Source: Nocardioides pinisoli (GTDB lineage Bacteria > Actinomycetota > Actinomycetes > Propionibacteriales > Nocardioidaceae). Taken from it: a stretch of DNA of 64,000 nucleotides. The position numbers and the translations under genes were made by a program. This document shows positions 34,340 to 41,992 of this stretch, one piece after another. How positions within the stretch are numbered: the first letter of the stretch is position 1; each line of letters opens with the position of its first letter. The stretch is from NCBI RefSeq assembly GCF_024199985.1, contig NZ_JANARS010000001.1:496001-560000 (forward strand), in the 5' to 3' direction. The notes beneath the pieces are model-generated. The model was not told the DNA's origin. It searched no databases and saw only the letters and a list, made by a program, of their open reading frames with translations.

Positions 34340-34903
34340 GTGCAGCCGGACGTGATCGTGGTCGACCACCACGACTCCTACACGTGGAACCTGGTGCACC
34401 TCGTGGCCCTCGTGACCGGCGCCCTGCCACGCGTGGTGCAGCACGACGAGGTGACGGCCGAGGACGTGCTGCGGCACTCGCACGTCGTGCTGTCGCCCGG
34501 GCCCGGGCATCCGGCGACCCCCGCGGACTTCGCGGTGGGGCCTGAGGTGCTGCGCACCGGCACCCGCCCCGTGCTCGGCGTCTGCCTCGGCATGCAGGGG
34601 CTGGTGACGGCGTACGGCGGCTCGGTGCGGCGCCTGCGGCCGGCGCACGGCGAGGTCGCGACGGTGCGCCACGACGGCGCGGGTGTCTTCGCCGGCCTGC
34701 CACAGGGGTTCGCCGCGGTGCGCTACCACTCACTCGGGGCCGTCTCTCTCCCCGACGACCTCGTCGCGACCGCGTGGACCGAGGACGGGACGGTCATGGG
34801 CGTGCGCCACGCCTCGCTGCCGCTCGAGGGCGTGCAGTTCCACCCCGAGTCGATCCTGTCCGAGCACGGCGAGGCACTGATCCGGAACTTCCTTCATGAC
34901 TGA
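34340..34903 (+). CDS. pabA: Aminodeoxychorismate synthase glutamine amidotransferase subunit (PabA type)
   Basis: A 187-residue class I glutamine amidotransferase. It starts with VIVVDHHDSYTWNLVHLV, has the oxyanion segment LSPGPGHP, the nucleophile Cys in VLGVCLGMQGLV and His/Glu in QFHPESIL. It supplies ammonia to the chorismate-using subunit encoded next, whose start overlaps this gene by 8 nt; the pair makes 4-amino-4-deoxychorismate for folate. TrpG is the alternative, but the partner carries the PabB-specific lysine motif. The TACTGT hexamer 6 nt upstream indicates a leaderless start. Confidence 0.87.
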   Translation: MQPDVIVVDHHDSYTWNLVHLVALVTGALPRVVQHDEVTAEDVLRHSHVVLSPGPGHPATPADFAVGPEVLRTGTRPVLGVCLGMQGLVTAYGGSVRRLRPAHGEVATVRHDGAGVFAGLPQGFAAVRYHSLGAVSLPDDLVATAWTEDGTVMGVRHASLPLEGVQFHPESILSEHGEALIRNFLHD

Positions 34904-36182
34904 CGACCCGGTCGACTTCTTCCGGTCCGTTGCGGCGAAGCACCCGCGCTGCTTCTGGCTCGACGGCGGCGGCGCGCGGGAGTGGTCCGGACGGCGCTCG
35001 ATCATCGGCTGGCTCGACGACGACGACCCGTCCCTGTCGTGGTCGGCCGCCCGCCGCGAGGTCACCCTGCACGCGGGCGGTGCCCCGACCGTCGTCGGCG
35101 ACGACGTCTTCGCCGTCCTCGAGGAGTGGGTCGCGGCGGGCGAGCAGTGGTTCGGCTACCTCGGCTACGCCGCGCGCACCGACCTGCCCGCCGCCCCCGA
35201 CCCGACCCTGCCCGACGCCGTCTGGATGCGGCCGCGCTCGGTCCGGGTCTTCGAGCACCCGGGCGGGGAGGCGGCTGGGGTCGTGGCGGACGCCGTGGCG
35301 GACTCCCCGCCCGAGCGGGGAGTCCGCCACCTGGAGGGGGAAACAACCCCCACGGAGTGTCGGACTTCCCCTCCAGGCTTCTACGAGCGCGCCCTCGCGC
35401 GGGTCCAGGAGCACCTGCACGCGGGCAACTCCTACGAGGTCAACCTCACCCACCGCCTCACCCGCACCTCCGACCTCGACCCGGTGACCGCCTACCTCCG
35501 GCTCCGCGAGCTCAACCCCGCTCCCTACAGCGGCTTCCTCCAGCACGACGTCGACGGCGCCCGCGCCTGGCTGCTGTCGAGCTCGCCGGAGCGGTACGCC
35601 CTCGTCACCGCCGACCGCCACCTCGAGACCAAGCCGATCAAGGGCACGACCCCGCGCGGCGCGAGCGTCGAGGAAGACGAGCACCACCGCGAGCGGCTCG
35701 CGCGCGACCCCAAGACCCGCGCCGAGAACCTGATGATCGTCGACCTCCTCCGCAACGACCTGTCACTGGTGTGCGAGGTCGGGTCGGTGGAGGTGCCGGC
35801 GCTGATGCAGGTCGAGACCTACGAGTCGGTGCACCAGCTGGTGTCGACGGTGCGCGGTCGGCTGCGCGACGACGTCTCCACGGTCGCCGCCCTGCGCGCG
35901 CTCTTCCCGGCCGGCTCGATGACCGGCGCGCCCAAGCTGCGCACCATGGAGGTGATCGAGGAGGTCGAGTCGACGCCGCGCGGGGCGTACGCCGGCGCCT
36001 TCGGCTGGATCAGCGGCGACGGCCCGGCCGACCTCGGGGTCGTCATCCGCTCCCTCATGACCGACGGCGGCGGCACCTGGACCCTCGGCACGGGCGGCGG
36101 CATCACCGTGAAGTCGGACATGGCCGAGGAGTGGGCGGAGTCGGAGTGGAAGGCCGAGCGCCTGCTGCGCGTCTTCGGGTGA
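34896..36182 (+). CDS. pabB: Aminodeoxychorismate synthase component I (PabB), with palindromic insertion
   Basis: A 428-residue chorismate-binding enzyme. Diagnostic motifs: KPIKGTTPRGA, whose Lys marks aminodeoxychorismate synthase (anthranilate synthases have Ala there), RAENLMIVDLLRNDL, YESVHQLVSTVRG, FPAGSMTGAPKLR and YAGAFGWISGDGPADLG. It joins ammonia from PabA to chorismate in folate synthesis. Between the N-terminal part and the catalytic core, about residues 134-161 are encoded by a palindromic DNA element (35295-35377) that keeps the frame and adds a polar linker before FYERALARVQEHL. Start ATG 34896 overlaps pabA by 8 nt. Confidence 0.88.
   Translation: MTDDPVDFFRSVAAKHPRCFWLDGGGAREWSGRRSIIGWLDDDDPSLSWSAARREVTLHAGGAPTVVGDDVFAVLEEWVAAGEQWFGYLGYAARTDLPAAPDPTLPDAVWMRPRSVRVFEHPGGEAAGVVADAVADSPPERGVRHLEGETTPTECRTSPPGFYERALARVQEHLHAGNSYEVNLTHRLTRTSDLDPVTAYLRLRELNPAPYSGFLQHDVDGARAWLLSSSPERYALVTADRHLETKPIKGTTPRGASVEEDEHHRERLARDPKTRAENLMIVDLLRNDLSLVCEVGSVEVPALMQVETYESVHQLVSTVRGRLRDDVSTVAALRALFPAGSMTGAPKLRTMEVIEEVESTPRGAYAGAFGWISGDGPADLGVVIRSLMTDGGGTWTLGTGGGITVKSDMAEEWAESEWKAERLLRVFG
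35295..35377. repeat. Palindromic element inserted in frame within pabB
   Basis: Perfect 16-bp inverted repeat: GTGGCGGACTCCCCGC (35295-35310), 4-nt loop CCGA, GCGGGGAGTCCGCCAC (35315-35330). It is followed by a second stem of CTGGAGGGG (35331-35339) with CCCCTCCAG (35369-35377), enclosing GGGGG/CCCCC around GAAACAA. The length preserves the reading frame of pabB. It has the look of a small mobile palindromic element rather than a terminator. Confidence 0.8.
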
Positions 36183-36186
36183 TCTG

Positions 36187-36228
36187 TGCACCCAGGACTC
36201 CCGCTTGTCGGCCGAGATCTTGGGTGCA
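36187..36228. terminator. Stem-loop between convergent pabB and mprB-like genes
   Basis: TGCACCCA (36187-36194) pairs with TGGGTGCA (36221-36228); the stem extends inward through GGACTC/GAGATCT with G-U pairs and a few mismatches. It lies 4 nt after the pabB stop and 11 nt beyond the stop of the kinase gene, so it may serve as a bidirectional terminator. There is no T-run, as usual for actinobacterial stems. Confidence 0.5.
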
Positions 36229-36239
36229 ATGTGGGGTGG

Positions 36240-37640
36240 TCACCGGATATCCGGGGATTCCGCTTTCACCCCCGGCACCCACAGCGCGAACCGGGCCCCG
36301 CCGTCGGGGGCCTCGGACACCTGGACCTGGCCGCCGTGGCGGTCGATCACCTGGCGCACGATCGCCAGGCCGAGCCCCGAGCCGGGCATCCCGCGCGACT
36401 CGTCGGCCCGGTAGAACCGCTCGAACACGTGCGGCCGGTCGGACTCCGCGACGCCCTCGCCCTCGTCGTCGACGGTGAGCACGCCGCCGGCGAGGCGCAC
36501 GGTCACGGTGCCCTCGGGAGGGCTCCACTTGCCGGCGTTGTCCAGCAGGTTGGTGACCGCCCGCTCGAGGCTGTTGGCGTCGCCCACGACCGGCCACGGC
36601 TCCAGCTCGACGTCGAAGGACACGCCGTGCGCGCGACGTCGTACGCGCGTCACCGCCCGCTCGACGACCTCGGCGAGGTCGACCTCGGTCACCACGCGCG
36701 TCGAGGGCTCGTCGCGCGCGAGCTCGACCAGGTCGCCGACGAGCGCGCTCAGCTCCTCGATCTGGCCGCGGACGTCGTCGAGCAGCTCCAGCCGGGCCCC
36801 GGCCGGCAGTGCCGTGTTGCCCTCGGCCTGGCGGAGCAGGTCGAGGTTGGTGCGCAGGGAGGTGAGCGGGGTCCGCAGCTCGTGGCTGGCGTCGGCGACG
36901 AGGCGCCGCTGGCGGTCGCGGGAGGCCCCCAGTGCCAGGAGCATCTGGTTGAAGGCGGTGGCGAGCCGGGCGACCTCGTCGTCGCCCTCGACGCGCAACG
37001 GTCGCAGGTCCTCGGTCATCGCGATGCGCTCGACCGACGTCGTCAGCCGGCGCAGGGGCCGTAGCCCGTTGCGGGCGACCAGCCAGCCGGCGAGCAGCGC
37101 CGCCAGCACGCCGAGCGCGCCGAAGACGAACAGCACCCCGCCGAGCTTCTCCAGCGTCCGGTCGTTGGGCGCGAGCGGTTGCGCGAGGATCAGCGCCTCG
37201 CCGCTGCCGGCTTGCACGGTCGCGACCCGGTAGCGCTCGCCCTGCGCGGTCACCAGGGTGCGCACGGCCGACTCCCGCCGGCCGGTGACGACGTCGTACT
37301 CGGGCTGGCCGAGGGTGAAGTCCGGGATGTCGGCGCCGGACATGCCGCGGCCGTCGGCGGTGATGAAGATGATGCGGACGTCGGCCGCGCCGAGCACCCA
37401 CGGCGGGGCCCCGTCGGCCGTGATCCTCGACAGCGTGGTGTCGGCGGTGGCCTTGTGGGCTCGGTTGAGCAGAGACTGGTCCAGCGAGTTCATCATCTGC
37501 TGGCGCATCACCACGAAGGCGGTGAAGGCCATGACGGCGATCGAGAGACCGAGCGCGACCGTGGTGAGCACGGCCACCCGCGAGGCCAGCGAGCGGCGGT
37601 AGTGCCAGCGCCCGTCGCGCCAGGTGGTCGGGGCGCTCAT
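36240..37640 (-). CDS. mprB: Sensor histidine kinase, MprB-like
   Basis: A 466-residue membrane kinase. Helix 1 is near residues 20-45, an extracellular sensor follows (about 46-165), helix 2 is near 170-190 (LFVFGALGVLAALLAGWLVA), then a HAMP domain, the H-box VADASHELRTPLTSLR, and ATP-binding N and G boxes (NLLDNAGKWSP, GSGLGLAIVRQVID). It would autophosphorylate on His and pass phosphate to the response regulator encoded 61 nt upstream. MprAB senses envelope stress in mycobacteria; that equivalence is inferred from domain layout and pairing, and other OmpR-linked kinases are possible. Confidence 0.82.
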   Translation of the reverse strand: MSAPTTWRDGRWHYRRSLASRVAVLTTVALGLSIAVMAFTAFVVMRQQMMNSLDQSLLNRAHKATADTTLSRITADGAPPWVLGAADVRIIFITADGRGMSGADIPDFTLGQPEYDVVTGRRESAVRTLVTAQGERYRVATVQAGSGEALILAQPLAPNDRTLEKLGGVLFVFGALGVLAALLAGWLVARNGLRPLRRLTTSVERIAMTEDLRPLRVEGDDEVARLATAFNQMLLALGASRDRQRRLVADASHELRTPLTSLRTNLDLLRQAEGNTALPAGARLELLDDVRGQIEELSALVGDLVELARDEPSTRVVTEVDLAEVVERAVTRVRRRAHGVSFDVELEPWPVVGDANSLERAVTNLLDNAGKWSPPEGTVTVRLAGGVLTVDDEGEGVAESDRPHVFERFYRADESRGMPGSGLGLAIVRQVIDRHGGQVQVSEAPDGGARFALWVPGVKAESPDIR

Positions 37641-37701
37641 TCGGGGTCCCCGCGACGTTGTTCGGGGGAGCGCAGCGGAGGAGAAGAACGCCGTGGGGTG
37701 T

Positions 37702-38397
37702 TCATGCTTCCTTCAGCACGTAGCCGACGCCGCGCACGGTCTGGATCAGCCGCGGCTCGCCCTCCGCCTCGGTCTTGCGGCGCAGGTAGCCGACGTAGAC
37801 CTCGAGCGAGTTGGCACTCGTCGGGAAGTCGTAGCCCCACACCTCCTCGAGGATGAACGAGCGGTCCAGGACGCGGCGCGGCCGGCGCAGGAACATCTCG
37901 AGCAGGGTGAACTCGGTGCGGGTCAGCTCGATCGGTCGGCCGCCGCGGGACACGTCGCGGCTCGCGACGTCCATGGTGAGGTCGGAGAACGTCAGCACCT
38001 CGCTCGCCGCGTCGCCGTCGGGCACGACGCGGCGCAGCAGCGCACGCAGCCGCGCCAGCAGCTCCTCCAGCGCGAACGGCTTGGTGAGGTAGTCGTCGGC
38101 CCCGGCGTCGAGGCCCTCGACCCGGTCGCCCACCGCGTCGCGGGCGGTGAGGACCAGCACCGGTACGTCGTTGCCCGCCGCCCGCAGCGCGCGGGTGGTC
38201 TCGATCCCGTCGAGCCGCGGCATCATCACGTCGACGACCACGACGTCGGGGTGCTGCGCCCCGACCGCGACCAGTCCCTCGGCACCGTCGGCGGCCAGCA
38301 CGACCTCGTAGCCGTTGAACTCCAGCGACCGGCGCAGCGAGTCGCGGACGGCGCGGTCGTCGTCGACGACCAGCACGCGGGGACGGGACTCACTCAC
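37702..38397 (-). CDS. mprA: OmpR-family response regulator, MprA-like
   Basis: A 231-residue regulator with a receiver domain ([14 protein letters not shown]; phospho-acceptor Asp in [12 protein letters not shown]; Lys in [13 protein letters not shown]) and a C-terminal winged-helix DNA-binding domain ([40 protein letters not shown]). It starts with GTG 38397 and precedes the sensor kinase gene, forming a two-gene operon. CATCCT 6 nt upstream of the start could be a weak -10. The target regulon is not visible here. Confidence 0.86.
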   Translation of the reverse strand: MSESRPRVLVVDDDRAVRDSLRRSLEFNGYEVVLAADGAEGLVAVGAQHPDVVVVDVMMPRLDGIETTRALRAAGNDVPVLVLTARDAVGDRVEGLDAGADDYLTKPFALEELLARLRALLRRVVPDGDAASEVLTFSDLTMDVASRDVSRGGRPIELTRTEFTLLEMFLRRPRRVLDRSFILEEVWGYDFPTSANSLEVYVGYLRRKTEAEGEPRLIQTVRGVGYVLKEA

Positions 38398-38436
38398 CCG
38401 GCAAGGATGCCACCGGCGCCTGAGGCGAACCTGAGA

Positions 38437-39300
38437 TCAGGCGTAGCGCGCCGCGACCACCCCGGCGCGGGCGCCGTAGCCGCCGCCGAACATGCACGCG
38501 TGCACGAGCAGCGGGAAGAGCTGGTGGACCCCGAGCCGGTCCTCCCAGCCCTCGGCGAGCGGGCGGGCCTCGTCGTACGCCGCCATCACCCGCGGCAGGT
38601 GCGTCAGCCCGAAGAGGTGCAGCATCGCCAGGTCGAGCTCGCGGTGCCCGCCGTGGGCGGCGGGGTCGATGACGTGGATGGCGAGGTCCTGGCCCCAGAG
38701 GCAGTTGCCGTTCCACAGGTCGCCGTGCAGCCGGGCGGGCGCCTCGTCGGGCAGGAGCGCGGTGAGCCTGCCGACCACCGCCTCGACGGCGGCGGCGTCG
38801 GTGTCGGAGATCGCGCCGCGGTCCCGGGCCAGCTTGAGGTAGGGCAGGACCCGGCGCACGGCGTAGAACTCCGGCCACGAGTCGGCCGGCTTGTTGGGCA
38901 GCGGCAGCCGCCCGATGAAGCCGTCGTGGTCGAGCCCCCAGCCGTCGGCGCCGGCGGCGTGGGTGGTGGCGAGCTGCTGGCCGAAGGTGACGGCGGCCTC
39001 GACCGGCGTCTTCGGGCTCTGCTCGACCCAGGCCAGGACCAGGCAGTCGCTGGCGGCGGCGAGCACGTCGGGCACCGGCACCCCGCCCTCGACCTCCGCG
39101 AGCCACCGCAGCCCCGCGGCCTCGGCCTCGAAGAAGCCCTCCGGTGCGTGTGGCAGCGTCTTCATCAGCGCGGTCTGCCCGTTGGACAGCCGCAGCCGCG
39201 TCGCCCGGGCGGTGTCGCCGCCCGCCACCGGGGAGGTCGCCACCACGGCCGTGCCGAGGAGCTCCTCGGCACGCTTGGCGACCAGTGGCTGGCGAGCCAT
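38437..39300 (-). CDS. Fructosamine kinase family protein (ketosamine-3-kinase)
   Basis: A 287-residue kinase of the aminoglycoside phosphotransferase-like fold. The catalytic loop is RLHGDLWNGNCLWG, followed by IDPAAHGGHRELDLAML, typical of fructosamine-3-kinases; MKTLPHAPEGFFEAEAAGL contains the ATP-binding Lys. These enzymes phosphorylate sugar-protein adducts so that they break down, a protein-repair function. The gene overlaps the upstream LMW phosphatase gene by 1 nt (TGATG), a pairing common for these two families. It ends 40 nt from the regulator start. Confidence 0.87.
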   Translation of the reverse strand: MARQPLVAKRAEELLGTAVVATSPVAGGDTARATRLRLSNGQTALMKTLPHAPEGFFEAEAAGLRWLAEVEGGVPVPDVLAAASDCLVLAWVEQSPKTPVEAAVTFGQQLATTHAAGADGWGLDHDGFIGRLPLPNKPADSWPEFYAVRRVLPYLKLARDRGAISDTDAAAVEAVVGRLTALLPDEAPARLHGDLWNGNCLWGQDLAIHVIDPAAHGGHRELDLAMLHLFGLTHLPRVMAAYDEARPLAEGWEDRLGVHQLFPLLVHACMFGGGYGARAGVVAARYA

Positions 39301-39806
39301 CAGCCGGGGCCCTGGAGAGCGCGGGGGAGGGCGGCCACGATCGCATCGCTCGTGCGCTCGACCATCGTCAGCACCTCCTCGAACCCGTCGGCTCCACCGT
39401 AGTACGGGTCCGGCACGGCGCCACCCGGATCGACCGGATCGAGGTCGCGGAACATGCCCAGCCGCTCGGTGCGCCCGCCCACGTCGGCGAGGTTGGCCTC
39501 GTCCATCACGAGCACGAGGTCGTACGCCTCTGGCCAGGTCGCGTCGTACTGCCGGGCGCGGTGCCGGCTCGGGTCGTAGCCGGCCGCGGCCAGGGTCGCC
39601 GCGGCGCGCGGGTCCATCGGGTTGCCGACGTGCCAGCCGCCCGTACCGGACGAGGCGACCTCGACGCGGTCGGCGAGCCCGGCGTCGGCGAGGCGGCTCT
39701 CGAGGACGACGTGCGCGGTGGGGGAGCGGCAGATGTTGCCGAGGCAGACGAGGGCGATCCGGTAGCGCCCGGGCTCGCGGGCGGCGGGGAGGTCCGGCAC
39801 CCGCAT
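39300..39806 (-). CDS. Low-molecular-weight protein-tyrosine phosphatase
   Basis: A 168-residue LMW-PTP. The P-loop C-x5-R is VCLGNICRSPTAH near residues 20-32, and the general-acid Asp is in VPDPYYGGADGFEEVL. It would dephosphorylate protein tyrosine or arginine, or low-molecular-weight phospho-compounds from the neighbouring fructosamine kinase (inference). It starts at ATG 39806, sharing 1 nt with the stop of the holin-like gene and 1 nt with the start of the kinase gene, which makes a tight three-gene operon. Confidence 0.88.
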   Translation of the reverse strand: MRVPDLPAAREPGRYRIALVCLGNICRSPTAHVVLESRLADAGLADRVEVASSGTGGWHVGNPMDPRAAATLAAAGYDPSRHRARQYDATWPEAYDLVLVMDEANLADVGGRTERLGMFRDLDPVDPGGAVPDPYYGGADGFEEVLTMVERTSDAIVAALPRALQGPG

Positions 39807-40195
39807 CAGTCCCCGTCCGGCAGGGCCACGCGCACGCCCCAGCCCACGACGGTCACGATGACCGCCCCCACGAGCGCGTTCCAGAAGCCGTCCACGTGGA
39901 AGCCGAGGTCGAAGGCGTCGGCCAGGCTGGCGGTGAGCATCAGCATCAGCGCGTTGATCACCAGGAGCAGGAAGCCCAGCGTGAGGATGATGAAAGGCAG
40001 CGAGAGCAGCTTGATCACCGGCTCGATGAAGGCCGACACCAGCCCCAGGATCAGCGCCACCAGCAGCAGCGGAACGATCTTGTCCTGCAGCTCGGCCTGG
40101 CCGTTCTCCGCCCCCTCGAACCAGATCCCGTCGAGGAGCCACGCCGCGACGGCCAGCCCCGCGGCGTAGGTCAGCAGCCACGTCACGAACCTCAT
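39806..40195 (-). CDS. Phage-holin-like (PF04020-type) membrane protein
   Basis: A 129-residue protein with four helices. WLLTYAAGLAVAAWLLDGI, LLLVALILGLVSAFIEPVIK, LLSLPFIILTLGFLLLVINA and the final FWNALVGAVIVTVVGWGV match the small bacterial membrane family often labelled phage holin 4. It has no link with phage in this context; function unknown. It leads the operon with the phosphatase and kinase genes. A TAGGGT hexamer 6 nt upstream of the ATG (40202-40207) shows a leaderless promoter. Confidence 0.85.
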   Translation of the reverse strand: MRFVTWLLTYAAGLAVAAWLLDGIWFEGAENGQAELQDKIVPLLLVALILGLVSAFIEPVIKLLSLPFIILTLGFLLLVINALMLMLTASLADAFDLGFHVDGFWNALVGAVIVTVVGWGVRVALPDGD

Positions 40196-40201
40196 GCCGC
40201 G

Positions 40202-40207
40202 ACCCTA
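40202..40207 (-). promoter_or_regulatory. -10 element, leaderless holin-PTP-kinase operon
   Basis: Minus-strand TAGGGT, 6 nt before ATG 40195. It is divergent from the VanZ -10 only 13 bp away. Confidence 0.5.
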
Positions 40208-40220
40208 GCGGGGCGACGAC

Positions 40221-40226
40221 TACCCT
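40221..40226 (+). promoter_or_regulatory. -10 element, leaderless VanZ gene
   Basis: TACCCT with a 6-nt spacer to ATG 40233, divergent from the promoter at 40202-40207. Confidence 0.5.
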
Positions 40227-40232
40227 CCCCGG

Positions 40233-40808
40233 ATGGTCACGATCGGAGGGGCGGGCGTGATGGTGCTCGGCGCCCTCGCGGCCGCCGTGCTCGCCGGGCT
40301 GCTCGCCCTCGCCGTACGCCCTCGCCTCGGCACCGCCACCGCGGTGTCGGTCGCGGGCCTGCTGTGGTCGCTCGTGGCGATCGCCCTGGTGACGCTGGTG
40401 CCGACCCGCCCCGACGTCGGGGTCGTGCCGGCGGAGACGCGCAGCGAGTCGTGCTCGTGGGACTACGGCGGGCCCTCGGGCACCACGTTCGAGGTGCTCG
40501 GGCTCGACCAGCGCACCCTCAACGTGCTGCTCTTCGTGCCGGCCGGGGTCTTCCTGGTGCTGGCCGTCGGCCGCTGGTGGACGGGACTGGTGCTGGCGCC
40601 GGCCGGCCTCGCCGGCCTGGCGGCCTACAGCCTCGCCATCGAGCTCACCCAGCTCCAGCTCGCGCGTCTCGACCGGGCGTGCGACGTCACCGACATGGTC
40701 GACAACATCCTCGGCGCCGCGATCGGCGTCGCCATCGGCGTGGTGCTGCTGCCGGTCGTGAAGCCGTGGCGCGGCCGCCGCCCGTCACGTCCGCCGGTCG
40801 CTCACTAG
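40233..40808 (+). CDS. VanZ-family membrane protein
   Basis: A 191-residue protein with about five helices. The VanZ core is NVLLFVPAGVFLVLAVG and IELTQLQLARLDRACDVTDM followed by DNILGAAIGVAIG. VanZ in enterococci gives low teicoplanin resistance; in most bacteria the role is unknown and envelope-related. The extracytoplasmic loop (PAETRSESCSWDYGG) contains a Cys. The next gene starts 9 nt after the stop but has its own leaderless -10. Confidence 0.85.
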   Translation: MVTIGGAGVMVLGALAAAVLAGLLALAVRPRLGTATAVSVAGLLWSLVAIALVTLVPTRPDVGVVPAETRSESCSWDYGGPSGTTFEVLGLDQRTLNVLLFVPAGVFLVLAVGRWWTGLVLAPAGLAGLAAYSLAIELTQLQLARLDRACDVTDMVDNILGAAIGVAIGVVLLPVVKPWRGRRPSRPPVAH

Positions 40809-40811
40809 GGT
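40806..40811 (+). promoter_or_regulatory. -10 element, leaderless aminotransferase gene
   Basis: TAGGGT overlapping the VanZ stop codon, 6-nt spacer to ATG 40818. Confidence 0.5.
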
Positions 40812-40817
40812 GCGGGC

Positions 40818-41888
40818 ATGAGCTCTCCTCAGCCCCGGCCCAACGTGCTCGCCATCCCTGCGTACGTCGCCGGCAAGCCGCCCGTCGCCCGCCCCGGGCT
40901 GACGTCGTACAAGCTGTCGTCCAACGAGAACCCCTACCCGCCGCTCCCCGGCGTGCTCGAGGCAGCCCGCGCGGCGGCGGCAGAGATGAACCGCTACCCC
41001 GACATGGGCAGTGCCGCGCTCTACGCCGCGCTCGCCGACGCGATGGGCGTGCCGTCCGAGGACCTCGCTGCGGCGACCGGGTCGGTGGCGCTGATCTACC
41101 AGCTCGTCAACGCCTTCTGCGAGCCGGGCGACGAGGTCGTCTACGCCTGGCGCTCGTTCGAGGCCTACCCGATCGCGGTCACCGCCGGCGGGGCCCGCAG
41201 CGTGCAGGTGCCGGTCACGGCGGACGGGCGCCACGACCTCGACGCGATGGCCGCGGCGGTGACCGACCGCACCAAGGTCGTCATCGTCTGCACGCCCAAC
41301 AACCCGACCGGCCCGGCCGTCACCCAGTCCGAGCTCGACGCCTTCATCGCGAAGGTGCCCTCCCACGTGGTGGTCGTGGTGGACGAGGCCTACCTCGAGT
41401 TCGTCCGCATGGACGACGCCATCGACGGCATCGCCACCTACCGCCGCCACGACAACGTCGTGCTGACCCGCACCTTCTCCAAGGCCTACGGCCTGGCCGG
41501 CTTCCGGGTCGGGTACGCCGTCGCTCCCGCACCGCTCGCGGCCGCCCTGCGCGCGGTGTCGCTGCCGTTCGGCGTCAGCCACGTCGCCCAGGCCGCGGCC
41601 ATCGCCTCGCTCGAGGCGCAGGACGAGCTGTTCGCGCGGGTCGAGGACCTCGTCGCCCGGCGCGCCGACCTGGTCGCGCGGCTGCGCGAGGTCGGCTGGG
41701 AGCTGCCCGACGCCCAGGGCAACTTCGTGTGGTTCCCGCTGGGTGAGCGCGCCCTCGACTTCGCCGCGGCCTGCGGCGAGGTGGGGGTCTCGGTGCGGCC
41801 GTTCGCCGGCGACGGCGTACGCGTCAGCATCGGTGAGACCGAGGCCTTCGATCGCGTCGTCGAGGTGGCCGCCCGCTTCGCCCCCTAA
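40818..41888 (+). CDS. pat: Histidinol-phosphate/aromatic aminotransferase (Pat type)
   Basis: A 356-residue class I/II PLP aminotransferase. The N-terminus SYKLSSNENPYPPLPGV is typical of HisC/Pat; others are VCTPNNPTG, VVVDEAYLEF, PLP Lys in RTFSKAYGLAGFRVGY and the C-terminal RPFAGDGVRVSIG. Actinobacterial genomes often carry such a second HisC-like enzyme that works on aromatic amino acids (Pat). It stands alone with a leaderless promoter, not in a histidine operon, which favours Pat over biosynthetic HisC. A palindromic repeat follows directly. Confidence 0.85.
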   Translation: MSSPQPRPNVLAIPAYVAGKPPVARPGLTSYKLSSNENPYPPLPGVLEAARAAAAEMNRYPDMGSAALYAALADAMGVPSEDLAAATGSVALIYQLVNAFCEPGDEVVYAWRSFEAYPIAVTAGGARSVQVPVTADGRHDLDAMAAAVTDRTKVVIVCTPNNPTGPAVTQSELDAFIAKVPSHVVVVVDEAYLEFVRMDDAIDGIATYRRHDNVVLTRTFSKAYGLAGFRVGYAVAPAPLAAALRAVSLPFGVSHVAQAAAIASLEAQDELFARVEDLVARRADLVARLREVGWELPDAQGNFVWFPLGERALDFAAACGEVGVSVRPFAGDGVRVSIGETEAFDRVVEVAARFAP

Positions 41889-41896
41889 GGCCCGCT

Positions 41897-41952
41897 CGAG
41901 CGGTGAGTGAGACAGGTTCCGTGGCCTCGGAACCTGCGCCACTCACCGCTCG
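41897..41952. repeat. Palindromic intergenic element, family A (copy 1)
   Basis: Nested inverted repeat: outer arms CGAGCGGTGAGTG and CACTCACCGCTCG, inner arms AGGTTCCG and CGGAACCT around GGC-rich loops. The outer GAGCGGTGAG and inner GGTTCC/GGAACC arms are shared with two copies at 58383-58441 and 58466-58525. It lies just downstream of the aminotransferase stop and may terminate transcription. Confidence 0.75.
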
Positions 41953-41980
41953 TCGGCCCAGGGGCTCTGACCCCCGGGGC

Positions 41981-41986
41981 TATGGT
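41981..41986 (+). promoter_or_regulatory. -10 element, leaderless GST-type gene
   Basis: TATGGT with a 6-nt spacer to GTG 41993; no ribosome-binding site is seen. Confidence 0.5.
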
Positions 41987-41992
41987 TGAAGC

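Noticed and set aside
39806..40195. Prophage remnant suggested by the holin-like family name
   Set aside because: The family is a widespread bacterial membrane protein; no other phage-like gene lies nearby and it sits in an operon with a phosphatase and a kinase.
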